Source: Coxiellaceae bacterium
GTDB lineage: Bacteria > Pseudomonadota > Gammaproteobacteria > Coxiellales > Coxiellaceae
DNA length: 14,907 nt
Direction of reading: 5' to 3'
NCBI GenBank assembly: GCA_003450655.1
Contig: DMFG01000154.1
Span: forward strand, 1-14,907
Shown here: positions 8,038 through 14,907 of the stretch, piece by piece
Layout of the letters: the number at the start of each line of letters is the position of its first letter
How positions within the stretch are numbered: the first letter of the stretch is position 1
Program-made: the position numbers and the translations under genes
Notes under the pieces: generated by a model
What the model was told of the DNA's origin: nothing
The model's input: the letters and a program-made list of their open reading frames with translations, nothing else
Database searches by the model: none

Positions 8038-8067
8038 AGCAGAGCGTTAGCGCCCTGCTTTTTTTTT
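8038..8067 (+). terminator. Intrinsic terminator of csrA
   Basis: AGCAGAGCG (8038-8046) and CGCCCTGCT (8051-8059) pair with one mismatch around a TTAG loop and run into nine T residues (8059-8067). The T-run abuts the prlC stop codon on the other strand. The complement offers only four T after the stem, so it is at best weakly bidirectional. Confidence 0.85.
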
Positions 8068-10104
8068 CTATGATGTTGCTTCAACAGCGATGCCTGTTTG
8101 ATTTAATAGTGCAATTGTTGAGGGTTTTCGGCCACACATCTTAATAAAAACATCAAGCGGTGGGATTGATCCGCCTAAGGCCAGAAATGTGTCTTTGTAA
8201 CGTTGTGCTGTGGTAGGGTCGAAATGACCATGATTTTCAAATAATGAAAAAATATCTGCGGCCATGACTTCGGCCCACTTATAGCTGTAATAGCCTGCGC
8301 TATAACCGCCTGCAAAGATATGGCTAAAACCATGTTGGAATCGATTATATTTGGGAAGTGGGTATAGGCTGGTCATTGATCGAACACTGTCTAGGCATGC
8401 TTGAATGGCATCCGGTTGTTCTGGGTTGAATTCGATGTGTAAACGAAAGTCGAATAATGAAAATTCGAGTTGGCGAATCATGCCCATAGCAGATTGGAAG
8501 TGTTTGGCGCGTTGCATTTTTGCAAAAAGCTCAGCAGGTAATGACTCACCTGTTTGGTAATGTTTAGAGAGTAACTGTAGACAATCTTCCTGCCAGGCAT
8601 AGTTTTCAAGGAACTGGCTGGCAACTTCAACAGCATCCCACGGGATCCCTGTAATACCGCTGACTCCTAAATAATTCACTTGGGTGAGCATATGTTGTGT
8701 TGCATGACCAAACTCATGGAATAGGGTGACGACATCATCATGTGATAGTAATGCTGGAGCATCATCAGTGGGTGGCATAAAGTTACAGGTGATGAATGTC
8801 ACGGGATGTTCTAGGGTATTTGTATCAGAAAGGTATCGGTTGCGACAGTCATCCATCCATGCTCCGCCCCGTTTATTGTTGCGAGCATAGAGGTCTAGGT
8901 AGAAGTGACTGATAAGGTTGCCTGATTGATCGGTCACTTGGTAACACTGAACGTCATCATGCCAGGTATCGAAAGCGTCACATTCTGAGATTTTAAGGTG
9001 AAATAAACGTTCTGCTATCGTGAGTAAACCTTGTATGACTTGAGGGGCAGGAAAGTAGGGGCGTAACATTTCATCGGATAAATCATAGTACTGATGCCGG
9101 TATTGTTCACTGGCATAAGCAATATCCCAGGCATTTAAGTCGTCCAATTTAAGTTCAGATTGAGCGTAGTGTTGGAGTGTTTCAAATTCTTTTTGAGCTT
9201 GAGGCTGTGATGCTTTAAGTAACTCATCAATAAATTCAAACACCTCATCAGGGTGATTGATCATTTTGGTGGCTAGTGAATACTCTGCTGTATTGTTAAA
9301 GCCTAATAATTGAGAGAGCTCAAGGTTTAATGTCATAATATTATGCATTATCGATGAGTTATCTTTATCAGGGTTATGTGGACCTTGATCGGAGGCACGA
9401 GTGCAGTAGGCTTGATAAAGTTGTTCTCTTAGGGAGGCATCTTTAGCATGCTGCATTACGGTTAAATAGGATGGTGCGTCTAAAGTCAGTAGCCAGCCTG
9501 TTTTTCCACAGTCAGTTGCTTTTTTTTCTGAGGCGGTAATAAATCGTTCGGGTAAACCATCAAGTTGTTGGCGATCAGTGACTAGGTGTTGCCACGTGTC
9601 TGAGGTGTCTAGTAGGTTAGCTTCAAATTGCGTTGAGAGTGTTGATAGTTCAGAGGCAATAGTAGCGTAGCGTTCTTTATCGGTGGCAGATAGGTCGATG
9701 CCTGCCAATTTGAAGTCTCGCAGTTCATTATTAATGATGGTTTGCTGAGCAGTGTCTAGATCATGAAAGTGCGTTGAGGCTTTTAGTTGTTGTAATGCTT
9801 TAAATAAGCCATGGTGATGGCCAAGCCAGGTGGAAAATTCTGAGAGTAGCGGTAAGCAAGCTAGATAAGCTGACCGAAGATCTTCTGAGTCTTTGACATT
9901 GTGTAAATGTGAAATAGGGCTCCAGAAATTATGCAGCTCAGCACTGAGCTTTTCTAAAGGTGTCATGAGTGTATCCCAAGTGGGCTCACATAGATCATTT
10001 AATAATGTGCTGATTTGTTCTCGTTGCTGAGTCAGTAGTGAGGATAGTTTAGACTCAATGTGTTTAGGGTCAATGGAACTGAATGCGGGTAATGCGGTGC
10101 TCAT
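8068..10104 (-). CDS. prlC: Oligopeptidase A, M3 zinc metallopeptidase
   Basis: A 678-residue cytoplasmic peptidase, near the 680 of E. coli OpdA/PrlC, that degrades short peptides including cleaved signal peptides. The zinc site is HEFGH at residues 463-467 (ligands His463 and His467, catalytic Glu464), with third ligand Glu493 in VEVASQFLEN, 30 residues on as in thimet oligopeptidase. The C-terminal block FSHIFAGGYSAGYYSYKWAEV (from about residue 593, His595) carries the substrate-binding His and Tyr residues of M3 enzymes. AAGG lies about 9 nt before the ATG. The gene diverges from yrdA over 135 bp and converges on csrA, whose terminator ends at its stop codon. The symbol opdA is a synonym. 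Confidence 0.95.
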   Translation of the reverse strand: MSTALPAFSSIDPKHIESKLSSLLTQQREQISTLLNDLCEPTWDTLMTPLEKLSAELHNFWSPISHLHNVKDSEDLRSAYLACLPLLSEFSTWLGHHHGLFKALQQLKASTHFHDLDTAQQTIINNELRDFKLAGIDLSATDKERYATIASELSTLSTQFEANLLDTSDTWQHLVTDRQQLDGLPERFITASEKKATDCGKTGWLLTLDAPSYLTVMQHAKDASLREQLYQAYCTRASDQGPHNPDKDNSSIMHNIMTLNLELSQLLGFNNTAEYSLATKMINHPDEVFEFIDELLKASQPQAQKEFETLQHYAQSELKLDDLNAWDIAYASEQYRHQYYDLSDEMLRPYFPAPQVIQGLLTIAERLFHLKISECDAFDTWHDDVQCYQVTDQSGNLISHFYLDLYARNNKRGGAWMDDCRNRYLSDTNTLEHPVTFITCNFMPPTDDAPALLSHDDVVTLFHEFGHATQHMLTQVNYLGVSGITGIPWDAVEVASQFLENYAWQEDCLQLLSKHYQTGESLPAELFAKMQRAKHFQSAMGMIRQLEFSLFDFRLHIEFNPEQPDAIQACLDSVRSMTSLYPLPKYNRFQHGFSHIFAGGYSAGYYSYKWAEVMAADIFSLFENHGHFDPTTAQRYKDTFLALGGSIPPLDVFIKMCGRKPSTIALLNQTGIAVEATS

Positions 10105-10180
10105 TATATTTACCTTATTGCTCGTGAGGACTCATTGGATCAAAAAAAATCGGTAGGTGCAAGGAGAAGGTTCTGCTGGG

Positions 10181-10210
10181 TTAGCACTCTTATTGGCGCT
10201 TCGATACAAT
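10181..10210 (+). promoter_or_regulatory. Weak candidate promoter for yrdA
   Basis: TTAGCA (10181-10186), an 18-bp spacer and TACAAT (10205-10210) lie 30 bp before the yrdA start in the prlC/yrdA divergent region. The -35 matches consensus at four of six bases and the -10 at five of six. An alternative is TTGGCG (10193-10198), but it lacks a well-spaced -10. Confidence 0.28.
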
Positions 10211-10239
10211 AAGTGTTGATTATAAAAAAGGTGTTGTTT

Positions 10240-10767
10240 ATGTCTATTCGTCGATTTGAATCCATTACTCCTACTCTTGCTGATAGTGTCTATGTGGATA
10301 GCGCAGCAACGGTGATTGGTGATGTTGTGATTGGTGAGGATAGTTCTATATGGCCTATGGCTGTAATTCGTGGTGATGTGAATACGATACGAATTGGTGA
10401 GCGAACCAGTATACAAGATGGGGCAATTATTCATGCCACTCATGCAGGGCCTTTTACTGGAGACGGTTTTGGTACCGAGATCGGTAGCGATGTGACCGTA
10501 GGTCATCAAGCAGTGATACATGGGTGTGTCATACATGATCGTGTCTTGGTGGGAATGGGTGCAAAGGTATTGGATGGCGCGGTAATTGAGAGCGATGTCA
10601 TGATTGGTGCAGGTTCTTTAGTTTCTCCAGGCAAGCGCTTAGAAAGCGGGTATTTGTATTTTGGCTCGCCCGTTAAGCAGGTGAGAGTGTTGACGGAAAA
10701 AGAGCGTGAGTTCCTCAGTTATACGTCTAGCCATTATGTGAAGTTGGCAGTTAGACATCGACAGTAA
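10240..10767 (+). CDS. yrdA: Gamma-carbonic anhydrase-like protein, YrdA family (left-handed beta-helix)
   Basis: A 175-residue trimeric hexapeptide-repeat protein. The chain is built of imperfect [IV]-G-x-x-x-[IV] coils from about residue 24 to 140, giving a left-handed beta-helix. Three zinc-ligand histidines match archaeal Cam: His65 (IIHATH), His89 (VGHQ) and His94 (IHGC). The segments RVLVGMG, DVMIGAGSLV and KRLESGYLYFGSPVKQVR are close to E. coli YrdA. Carbonic anhydrase activity is often weak or unproven in this subfamily, so the catalytic role is inference. A TTG at 10213 is in frame, but ATG 10240 fits the family N-terminus (SIRRFE) and has AAAAAGG 8-9 nt upstream. It converges, with a 29-bp gap, on the exported-protein gene. 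No clear terminator hairpin is visible between them. Confidence 0.93.
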   Translation: MSIRRFESITPTLADSVYVDSAATVIGDVVIGEDSSIWPMAVIRGDVNTIRIGERTSIQDGAIIHATHAGPFTGDGFGTEIGSDVTVGHQAVIHGCVIHDRVLVGMGAKVLDGAVIESDVMIGAGSLVSPGKRLESGYLYFGSPVKQVRVLTEKEREFLSYTSSHYVKLAVRHRQ

Positions 10768-10796
10768 ATAGCGTTATGTATGGCATAGAATAAAGT

Positions 10797-11609
10797 TTAT
10801 AGAGACACGCTGAGCATGATTGCTCTACTTTGTTCATCAGGGTGTTGAGCTAATACATTCAGCAAGCCTAATGATATTTGTGGTGATTTTTTAGTAAATT
10901 GAGTGGTGATGCTCATATTGACGATGCCCCGATAATAGTCATCCACGGCCAATGCAATTTTGGGTGTGAATTGGATACCTATACCAATGAACGGGTAGTA
11001 CCGAGAGTTATGTTGTACTACGGAGTAAGCTGCATCTTCAGCACACGTTATTTGAGAATAAGCTACACCTTGAGAAGCACCTGTGGTGATTGATAAAGGG
11101 AAATTATCTCCTGATATTTGATCAGGTTTGCTTGGGATGAGTTGTGTGATAGTAAAGTAATTACTGAATGGCGAGGTATCTTGAAATTTATTAAAAAATA
11201 TCCAGTTAATCCCTGTGGCTATTGCGGTCTTTGAACCCGGAAAAAAATGCCTTATTTTCATAAAAGCAGAGCCGCGTGTTGTTAGGGAGTCACTCTCGGG
11301 TGTCTCCGGGGCGGAACTTAATATACCGGCAATATCTATGTTTACTATATGAGTTGGATCACCAAACCCGTAAGCAAGCATTCCATCATAATTAGCTTTG
11401 CAGTGTATGTCATCAGAGAGACAGTAAGAGCCTCCTAAGCCGCCACCAATTTGTCCATTGTTCATGCCGAAGGCAAAAGGAGCGACCACTGATGGGACAG
11501 GGAATAGAAGGGTTCCTTCTGCTGTAGGCATAAGGTTTATGGCATACGAAGGTAAAGCTAGTGATAGAAGAGTCAGTGTTAGTAACTCTAGGGTGTATTT
11601 TTTTAACAT
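10797..11609 (-). CDS. Exported protein of unknown function, possible outer-membrane beta-barrel
   Basis: I do not recognise this 270-residue protein. It begins with a clear Sec signal peptide: KK, then a leucine-rich core, then a likely cleavage after SYA at residue 23. The mature part has a glycine-rich stretch (FAFGMNNG, GGGLGGSYC) and a GFGDP turn. Short alternating polar/hydrophobic segments with many aromatics (for example RYYPFIGIGIQF and SNYFTITQL) suggest a small barrel or other all-beta envelope protein. Three cysteines remain after cleavage, two close together (YCLSDDIHC). The C-terminus IMLSVSL ends in Leu rather than the usual terminal aromatic of barrel proteins. AAGAGG precedes the ATG. 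It starts 56 bp after the dacB stop with no obvious terminator or strong promoter between, so it is probably the last gene of the dacB unit. Confidence 0.75.
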   Translation of the reverse strand: MLKKYTLELLTLTLLSLALPSYAINLMPTAEGTLLFPVPSVVAPFAFGMNNGQIGGGLGGSYCLSDDIHCKANYDGMLAYGFGDPTHIVNIDIAGILSSAPETPESDSLTTRGSAFMKIRHFFPGSKTAIATGINWIFFNKFQDTSPFSNYFTITQLIPSKPDQISGDNFPLSITTGASQGVAYSQITCAEDAAYSVVQHNSRYYPFIGIGIQFTPKIALAVDDYYRGIVNMSITTQFTKKSPQISLGLLNVLAQHPDEQSRAIMLSVSL

Positions 11610-11665
11610 AAAAGCCTCTTAATATTATTCGGAGATTTGTTTTTTTACAGGTTTGTCGCAAGGTT

Positions 11666-13111
11666 TCATGATGTGTATAAATTATCTGAGGTTGAAATAA
11701 GGTATTGGCATAGCTTGTCTTCAAACTGTTGATATTTTTTTGAAGGGCCAACAAAGCCATTAACCATAATGACAAAAATGAGCTTATTATTATGACGCGT
11801 GTTAATGTAGCCTGCTAAGCTGCTGATGCCTGTCATTGATCCGGTTTTGGCAGCAACTCGATTAGACTGTTGATATTGATGCATCCTATGAGCGAGTGTT
11901 CCTGCCCCTCCCGGTTTGGGTAAAGCTGCTTTGAGATCGTCAGATATTTTGGAGTGTTGCTGTATGAAATAGAGCAGTTGCGTGAACTGTTTTGGAGATG
12001 CAAGGTTGTAGCGCGATAATCCTGCTCCATCGGTAAGTAATGCTAGGTGAAAATCAATCCCTGTTTGCTCGCTAAGAATGTGTTGTAGTGCGTGTATCCC
12101 ATTTTGCCATGTGCCGGGTTCTTTATAGTAATAGTGCCCTAGGGTTTTTAATAATGTATCTGCAGCAAGATTGTCAGATTGAGTGAGCATGTGTTTAACG
12201 ATCTCTGACATTGATGCAGAGTGATGTGTCGAGAGCGGGTGATTGGCTGATAATGGGGTTGTTTTAAATTGAATACGTTGAGCGCTGATGCCTGCCTTAT
12301 TCATGGCTGTTTGTATTTTACTAATAATATAGGGCTGAGGGTTTCTAATAGCTAAAGATCGACGTTGTTTTTTCCAGGGTTTGACTAGGCAGCCGCCAAT
12401 GACATAGTGATTATTGGTGTCACTGTAGACGGTTAAAGGGCATGCTTTTTGATAGTGAGCTGTGGTCACTGCATGATTAGAGAGTGTTAGTACATTTGAT
12501 GGTAAATTAGGCGATAGTTGAGGAGGTCTGCCTGTTTGATTAGCAGGTAAGAGGTGAAGAATAAATTTATTCTGATCAATGTTAGCGGCACTCATCGGAG
12601 CAGCAAAGCTGTAGCTCAAGTCGTCCCAGAGCCAGCCGGGTGGGTAGTAAATACTATCAAAGGCTGATGTGTCTAAATAGAGTGCCCCAGTAATATGTGT
12701 CACACCGTTGTGTTTGAGTTGTTTGAATAGTTGACTCAAATCTTTTGATGATAGGTAGGGGTCCCCGCTAAATTTCAAATAAGCATTACCCTTTAGAGTA
12801 TGATTGATTGGCTGATGGTTGGATGAAATCGTGGTTGTATAGGTAAAGTCTGGGTGTAGGTATAAGAGAGCTGCGGTAGCGACAAAGAGTTTCTGTATGC
12901 TTGCAGGCGTAAATAGTTGAGTGGCATTCTTTTGGTAGAGAATTTTTCCTGTTTTAGCCGATTGGATGATAATGCCAATATGTGGCTGGTAAGCTGTTTT
13001 GGGTAATGATGATTCCAGCCATTGTGTTAATGGCGGTGATGTATCTGCCAGTGCGCTGGTCATTGATAGTGTGAGTAAGTAGTAGCTGATTAATAGTAAT
13101 AGTCTTTTCAC
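11666..13111 (-). CDS. dacB: D-alanyl-D-alanine carboxypeptidase/endopeptidase (PBP4, peptidase S13)
   Basis: A 481-residue periplasmic penicillin-binding protein that trims or cleaves peptidoglycan peptide cross-links. The three active-site motifs are intact: Ser71-Ile-Gln-Lys74 (SIQK), Ser312-Asp-Asn314 (SDN) and Lys422-Thr-Gly424 (KTG). The family block TDGAGLSRYN comes before the KTG, and the large insertion between the first two motifs is typical of class C PBP4. The signal peptide is KRLLLLISYYLLTLSMTSALA, which favours the GTG at 13111. An in-frame ATG at 13150 would add 13 residues before the signal and lie inside the upstream gene. With the GTG, the upstream gene's TAA is separated by a single base (TAA-C-GTG), which points to translational coupling. 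The exported protein gene follows 56 bp downstream. Confidence 0.93.
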   Translation of the reverse strand: MKRLLLLISYYLLTLSMTSALADTSPPLTQWLESSLPKTAYQPHIGIIIQSAKTGKILYQKNATQLFTPASIQKLFVATAALLYLHPDFTYTTTISSNHQPINHTLKGNAYLKFSGDPYLSSKDLSQLFKQLKHNGVTHITGALYLDTSAFDSIYYPPGWLWDDLSYSFAAPMSAANIDQNKFILHLLPANQTGRPPQLSPNLPSNVLTLSNHAVTTAHYQKACPLTVYSDTNNHYVIGGCLVKPWKKQRRSLAIRNPQPYIISKIQTAMNKAGISAQRIQFKTTPLSANHPLSTHHSASMSEIVKHMLTQSDNLAADTLLKTLGHYYYKEPGTWQNGIHALQHILSEQTGIDFHLALLTDGAGLSRYNLASPKQFTQLLYFIQQHSKISDDLKAALPKPGGAGTLAHRMHQYQQSNRVAAKTGSMTGISSLAGYINTRHNNKLIFVIMVNGFVGPSKKYQQFEDKLCQYLISTSDNLYTS

Positions 13112-13112
13112 G

Positions 13113-13646
13113 TTAATCAGCTCTTTTGCGCTGTGTATGTAAAATAACATAAATAATGAGTGCTGCGATGGTAATTACAGGGATCATAATAACAGAAAGG
13201 TATGCTTGAACCATGGCAGCGCCTGCGGCAAAAATACCTAATGTGATACCTATTAATAGAAAAATGGGATCAGTATAGACGCCCGCTAAAAAGACACTGA
13301 GAGCCAATAAGGTTACACACATCAGTCCTGCTTGTGTTGTTCCCATGACGCCAGTGCTAACAAAAAAAGTGGCTAAATAAATTAAAATCAGTAAGCCAAT
13401 CCAATGTAGCACCTGGTGCCAGATGGTGGTGAGCATGTTCGTGTTGCTATTTCTATCAAGGTACCAATATAGCCAGATTGAGAGAATCGCAAAGAGCACC
13501 GATGTAATTTGAATATAAGGCCAAAATAACTTGTGATGGAGGTCCATAATAAGAAGACCAATAAAGCCTGTGACAAGCATAATAGCGAATACAAATAAGC
13601 GTGCTTTAAAGTGCTTGTGATGATCAGGGTGGTGTGATGATGTCAT
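13113..13646 (-). CDS. Six-helix inner-membrane protein of unknown function, coupled to dacB
   Basis: I do not recognise this 177-residue integral membrane protein. The N-terminus is short and histidine-rich (HHPDHHKH, residues 5-12), a possible metal-binding or merely basic cytoplasmic tail. Hydrophobic segments lie at about residues 16-35, 43-62, 80-101, 104-123, 127-149 and 151-170. The tail TQRKRAD is basic, which suggests that both ends are cytoplasmic. No catalytic motif stands out. AAGGAC at 13652-13657 (complement) lies 5 nt before the ATG, a good ribosome site. The stop TAA is one base before the dacB GTG, so the two products are probably made together. A role beside PBP4 in envelope maintenance is guessed from position only. 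Confidence 0.8.
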   Translation of the reverse strand: MTSSHHPDHHKHFKARLFVFAIMLVTGFIGLLIMDLHHKLFWPYIQITSVLFAILSIWLYWYLDRNSNTNMLTTIWHQVLHWIGLLILIYLATFFVSTGVMGTTQAGLMCVTLLALSVFLAGVYTDPIFLLIGITLGIFAAGAAMVQAYLSVIMIPVITIAALIIYVILHTQRKRAD

Positions 13647-13690
13647 GTGTCGTCCTTAATGCATCAGGAGGTAGTGTATAAGTAGTCATC

Positions 13691-13719
13691 AGAATAACAA
13701 GGAACGTGTAGGCTCACAA
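13691..13719 (-). promoter_or_regulatory. Candidate promoter for the membrane protein-dacB unit
   Basis: On the complement, TTGTGA (13714-13719), a 17-bp spacer and TATTCT (13691-13696) lie 45 bp upstream of the membrane protein start. Each box matches consensus at four of six bases. The 104-bp gap after the SPOR gene contains no clear terminator hairpin, so read-through from upstream is also possible. Confidence 0.33.
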
Positions 13720-13750
13720 GGGAGCGGTTACAAACAGAGCAGGAAAGTGG

Positions 13751-14743
13751 CTATGATGCTGTTATTGGTCGAATCCATGGTTTTTTTGTGTGCGTAGATG
13801 CAGGTAGTGCTTGTAATGCCAGTTTTGCTTCATGGATGGTTTTGTAGTTGCCGCTGATAAGAATAAAGCGAACTTGTTTATCCTGTATGACTTCAAGAAT
13901 ACGGCTGTTTGTTATGTGAAGTTTTTGTTGTAGGGCTTTTGTAGCTGCTGAGTCATGACTGCTTGCCCATTGTAATGTGTAGTGTGTTTTGTTTGTGGTG
14001 GGTTGTTTTTTTATGGGTGATTGTGTCGTCGGTATTTTAGGTGGTTGAGTGGCTTGATTGGTTTGTTGTGAATGTATCGGATGGATAAGCTGTGCATTGG
14101 GTGTTAGAGGGAGTGTGTTGTGTGAGTGTTTTGGATGGTGTTGTACTTGCCAGAGGATGTACATCAGTATTCCCAATAACACTAATGAGATCATTTTTAC
14201 AGGGTGTTGATTAACGCGTGCCATGATTGCTTGGGATGATTGCTGGTAAGTGCGTTGTGATTGATTAGTGTTACGTGTCGTAGTATTTGGCGTATTAAGT
14301 TGGGTTTGTGATGCTAGTGGTGATAATGAGTTGTTGAGTTCCTGATTATAGGGATCTTGAGTGCCACATAATACGATTTGGAGCAATGGTTGGGGTAGTT
14401 TATGTTGTTGTTGAGCCAGGTGTTTGAGTGCAGTTAATGTTGATAGAGGAAGTGTTTCACAGAGCTCTATAATGAGGATGCGATATTCATGGTGAGACTG
14501 TAAGTGGTTCAGGGTGGTTTGTAGTTGTTGCTCAAGGCTCATCGGTCGGGTGATTACGTGGTCTAATGACCATCGTTTAATGTGGTGAGGTGTCAGTGAT
14601 TGATGATTGCTAATGCGGAGGATGGGTGTTGAGCTTGGTTGTGTTGCAAGCCACTCATCGAGTTGTCGTTGACGTATAGATTGATCCTTATTAATGAATG
14701 TGATGATGGCGAAAGGAAGTGAGTTTGTTTCTAAAGTGGTCAT
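13751..14743 (-). CDS. damX: DamX-like SPOR-domain protein with degenerate AAA domain
   Basis: A 330-residue bitopic inner-membrane protein, probably a septal peptidoglycan-binding division protein. The C-terminal SPOR domain (about 253-327) matches E. coli DamX along its length: HYTLQ, then a strand with ISGNY, then EAKLALQALP and KPWIRP. One transmembrane helix lies at about 183-200. A Q/T/N/P/H-rich periplasmic linker covers 201-250. The N-terminal region (about 10-140) recalls the ExeA-like ATPase domain of longer DamX proteins, including LPQPLLQIVLCGTQDP. However, the P-loop position reads TFINKDQSIR, without the glycines or Lys, and the Walker B site reads ILIIELCE. Nucleotide binding is therefore unlikely. 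AAGGAA lies 10 nt before the ATG. Normal neighbours aroB and dam are not seen here; the terminator at the right edge separates whatever lies beyond. Confidence 0.82.
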   Translation of the reverse strand: MTTLETNSLPFAIITFINKDQSIRQRQLDEWLATQPSSTPILRISNHQSLTPHHIKRWSLDHVITRPMSLEQQLQTTLNHLQSHHEYRILIIELCETLPLSTLTALKHLAQQQHKLPQPLLQIVLCGTQDPYNQELNNSLSPLASQTQLNTPNTTTRNTNQSQRTYQQSSQAIMARVNQHPVKMISLVLLGILMYILWQVQHHPKHSHNTLPLTPNAQLIHPIHSQQTNQATQPPKIPTTQSPIKKQPTTNKTHYTLQWASSHDSAATKALQQKLHITNSRILEVIQDKQVRFILISGNYKTIHEAKLALQALPASTHTKKPWIRPITAS

Positions 14744-14827
14744 ACGGTTCAGCTTCCTTATTATGTGTGCCCATATTATTCAGTTGATAGTGTGTTCTTA
14801 TGGAGACATGCTGAGTGTTGTTGAACG

Positions 14828-14856
14828 ATGTTAGCCCAAGTGTTTTGTCAGTGCAA
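14828..14856 (-). promoter_or_regulatory. Candidate promoter for the damX-like gene
   Basis: On the complement, TTGCAC (14851-14856), a 17-bp spacer and TAACAT (14828-14833) lie 85 bp upstream of the damX-like start. The match is modest: three of six and four of six bases. Its place just after the edge terminator, which would isolate this gene from upstream transcription, makes a local promoter likely. Confidence 0.35.
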
Positions 14857-14879
14857 ATAATAGTATTTAGTGTTCTTGC

Positions 14880-14907
14880 AAAAAAAAACCGCAGTTATCT
14901 GCGGTTT
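14880..14907 (-). terminator. Intrinsic terminator at the right edge
   Basis: CCGCAG (14889-14894) and CTGCGG (14899-14904) form a perfect stem around TTAT, extended by A-T pairs. Read on the minus strand the stem is followed by nine T residues (complement of 14880-14888), so it should end a gene lying to the right of the window. On the plus strand only TTT is visible before the edge, so whether it is bidirectional cannot be seen. Confidence 0.8.

Noticed and set aside
10132..10536. 134-codon open frame on the minus strand opposite yrdA
   Set aside because: It is antisense to a well-conserved gene, has low-complexity composition and no recognisable protein features. It is best seen as a shadow of yrdA.
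11413..11775. 120-codon minus-strand frame bridging dacB and the exported-protein gene
   Set aside because: It overlaps both in another frame and lacks a signal, motif or ribosome site. The two flanking genes explain the region.
1..14907. Mobile elements, CRISPR arrays, toxin-antitoxin or phage-defence genes
   Set aside because: All sizeable open frames fit housekeeping, transport or envelope proteins. I saw no transposase, integrase, spaced direct repeats or defence domains.

Overview
This window reads as an ordinary core-genome stretch of a low-GC gammaproteobacterium. The evidence is the TrkH-type potassium channel subunit, a proofreading-competent DNA polymerase I, oligopeptidase A, a YrdA-type gamma-carbonic anhydrase, CsrA and a DamX/SPOR protein, all gammaproteobacterial in character. 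The AT-rich codon use would fit a Legionellales- or Piscirickettsia-like lineage, but that placement is inference. I see no insertion sequence, prophage gene, CRISPR array, tRNA or rRNA.

Layout. Bases 2-1261 (+) are the 3' part of trkH, cut by the left edge. Converging on it is a two-gene minus-strand unit (3356 to 1276): an APC-family amino-acid permease followed 8 nt later by a hotdog acyl-CoA thioesterase. Divergent from the permease, polA (3490-6192) and rpiA (6207-6899) form a tight plus-strand pair. rpiA overlaps tail-to-tail by 44 bp with a minus-strand HD-domain nucleotidase (7470-6856). A 339-bp intergenic region then holds two inverted repeats and a good sigma70-like promoter with a long leader in front of csrA (7810-8004), which ends at a clear intrinsic terminator. 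prlC (minus, 10104-8068) and yrdA (plus, 10240-10767) diverge.

The right third is all minus strand: a DamX-like SPOR protein with a decayed AAA/P-loop domain (14743-13751), a six-helix membrane protein (13646-13113), a dacB-type D,D-carboxypeptidase/endopeptidase (13111-11666) and an unrecognised exported protein (11609-10797). The last three are closely packed and look co-transcribed. Together with the SPOR protein they give this end an envelope and peptidoglycan theme.

No obvious new multi-gene system is visible. The least explained items are the exported 270-aa protein and the membrane protein flanking dacB, the DamX relative with a lost nucleotide-binding loop, the rpiA/HD-nucleotidase overlap, and the long csrA leader. 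The plus strand appears G+T-rich under genes of both orientations, most strongly at the right end. This suggests the plus strand is the leading strand of replication.
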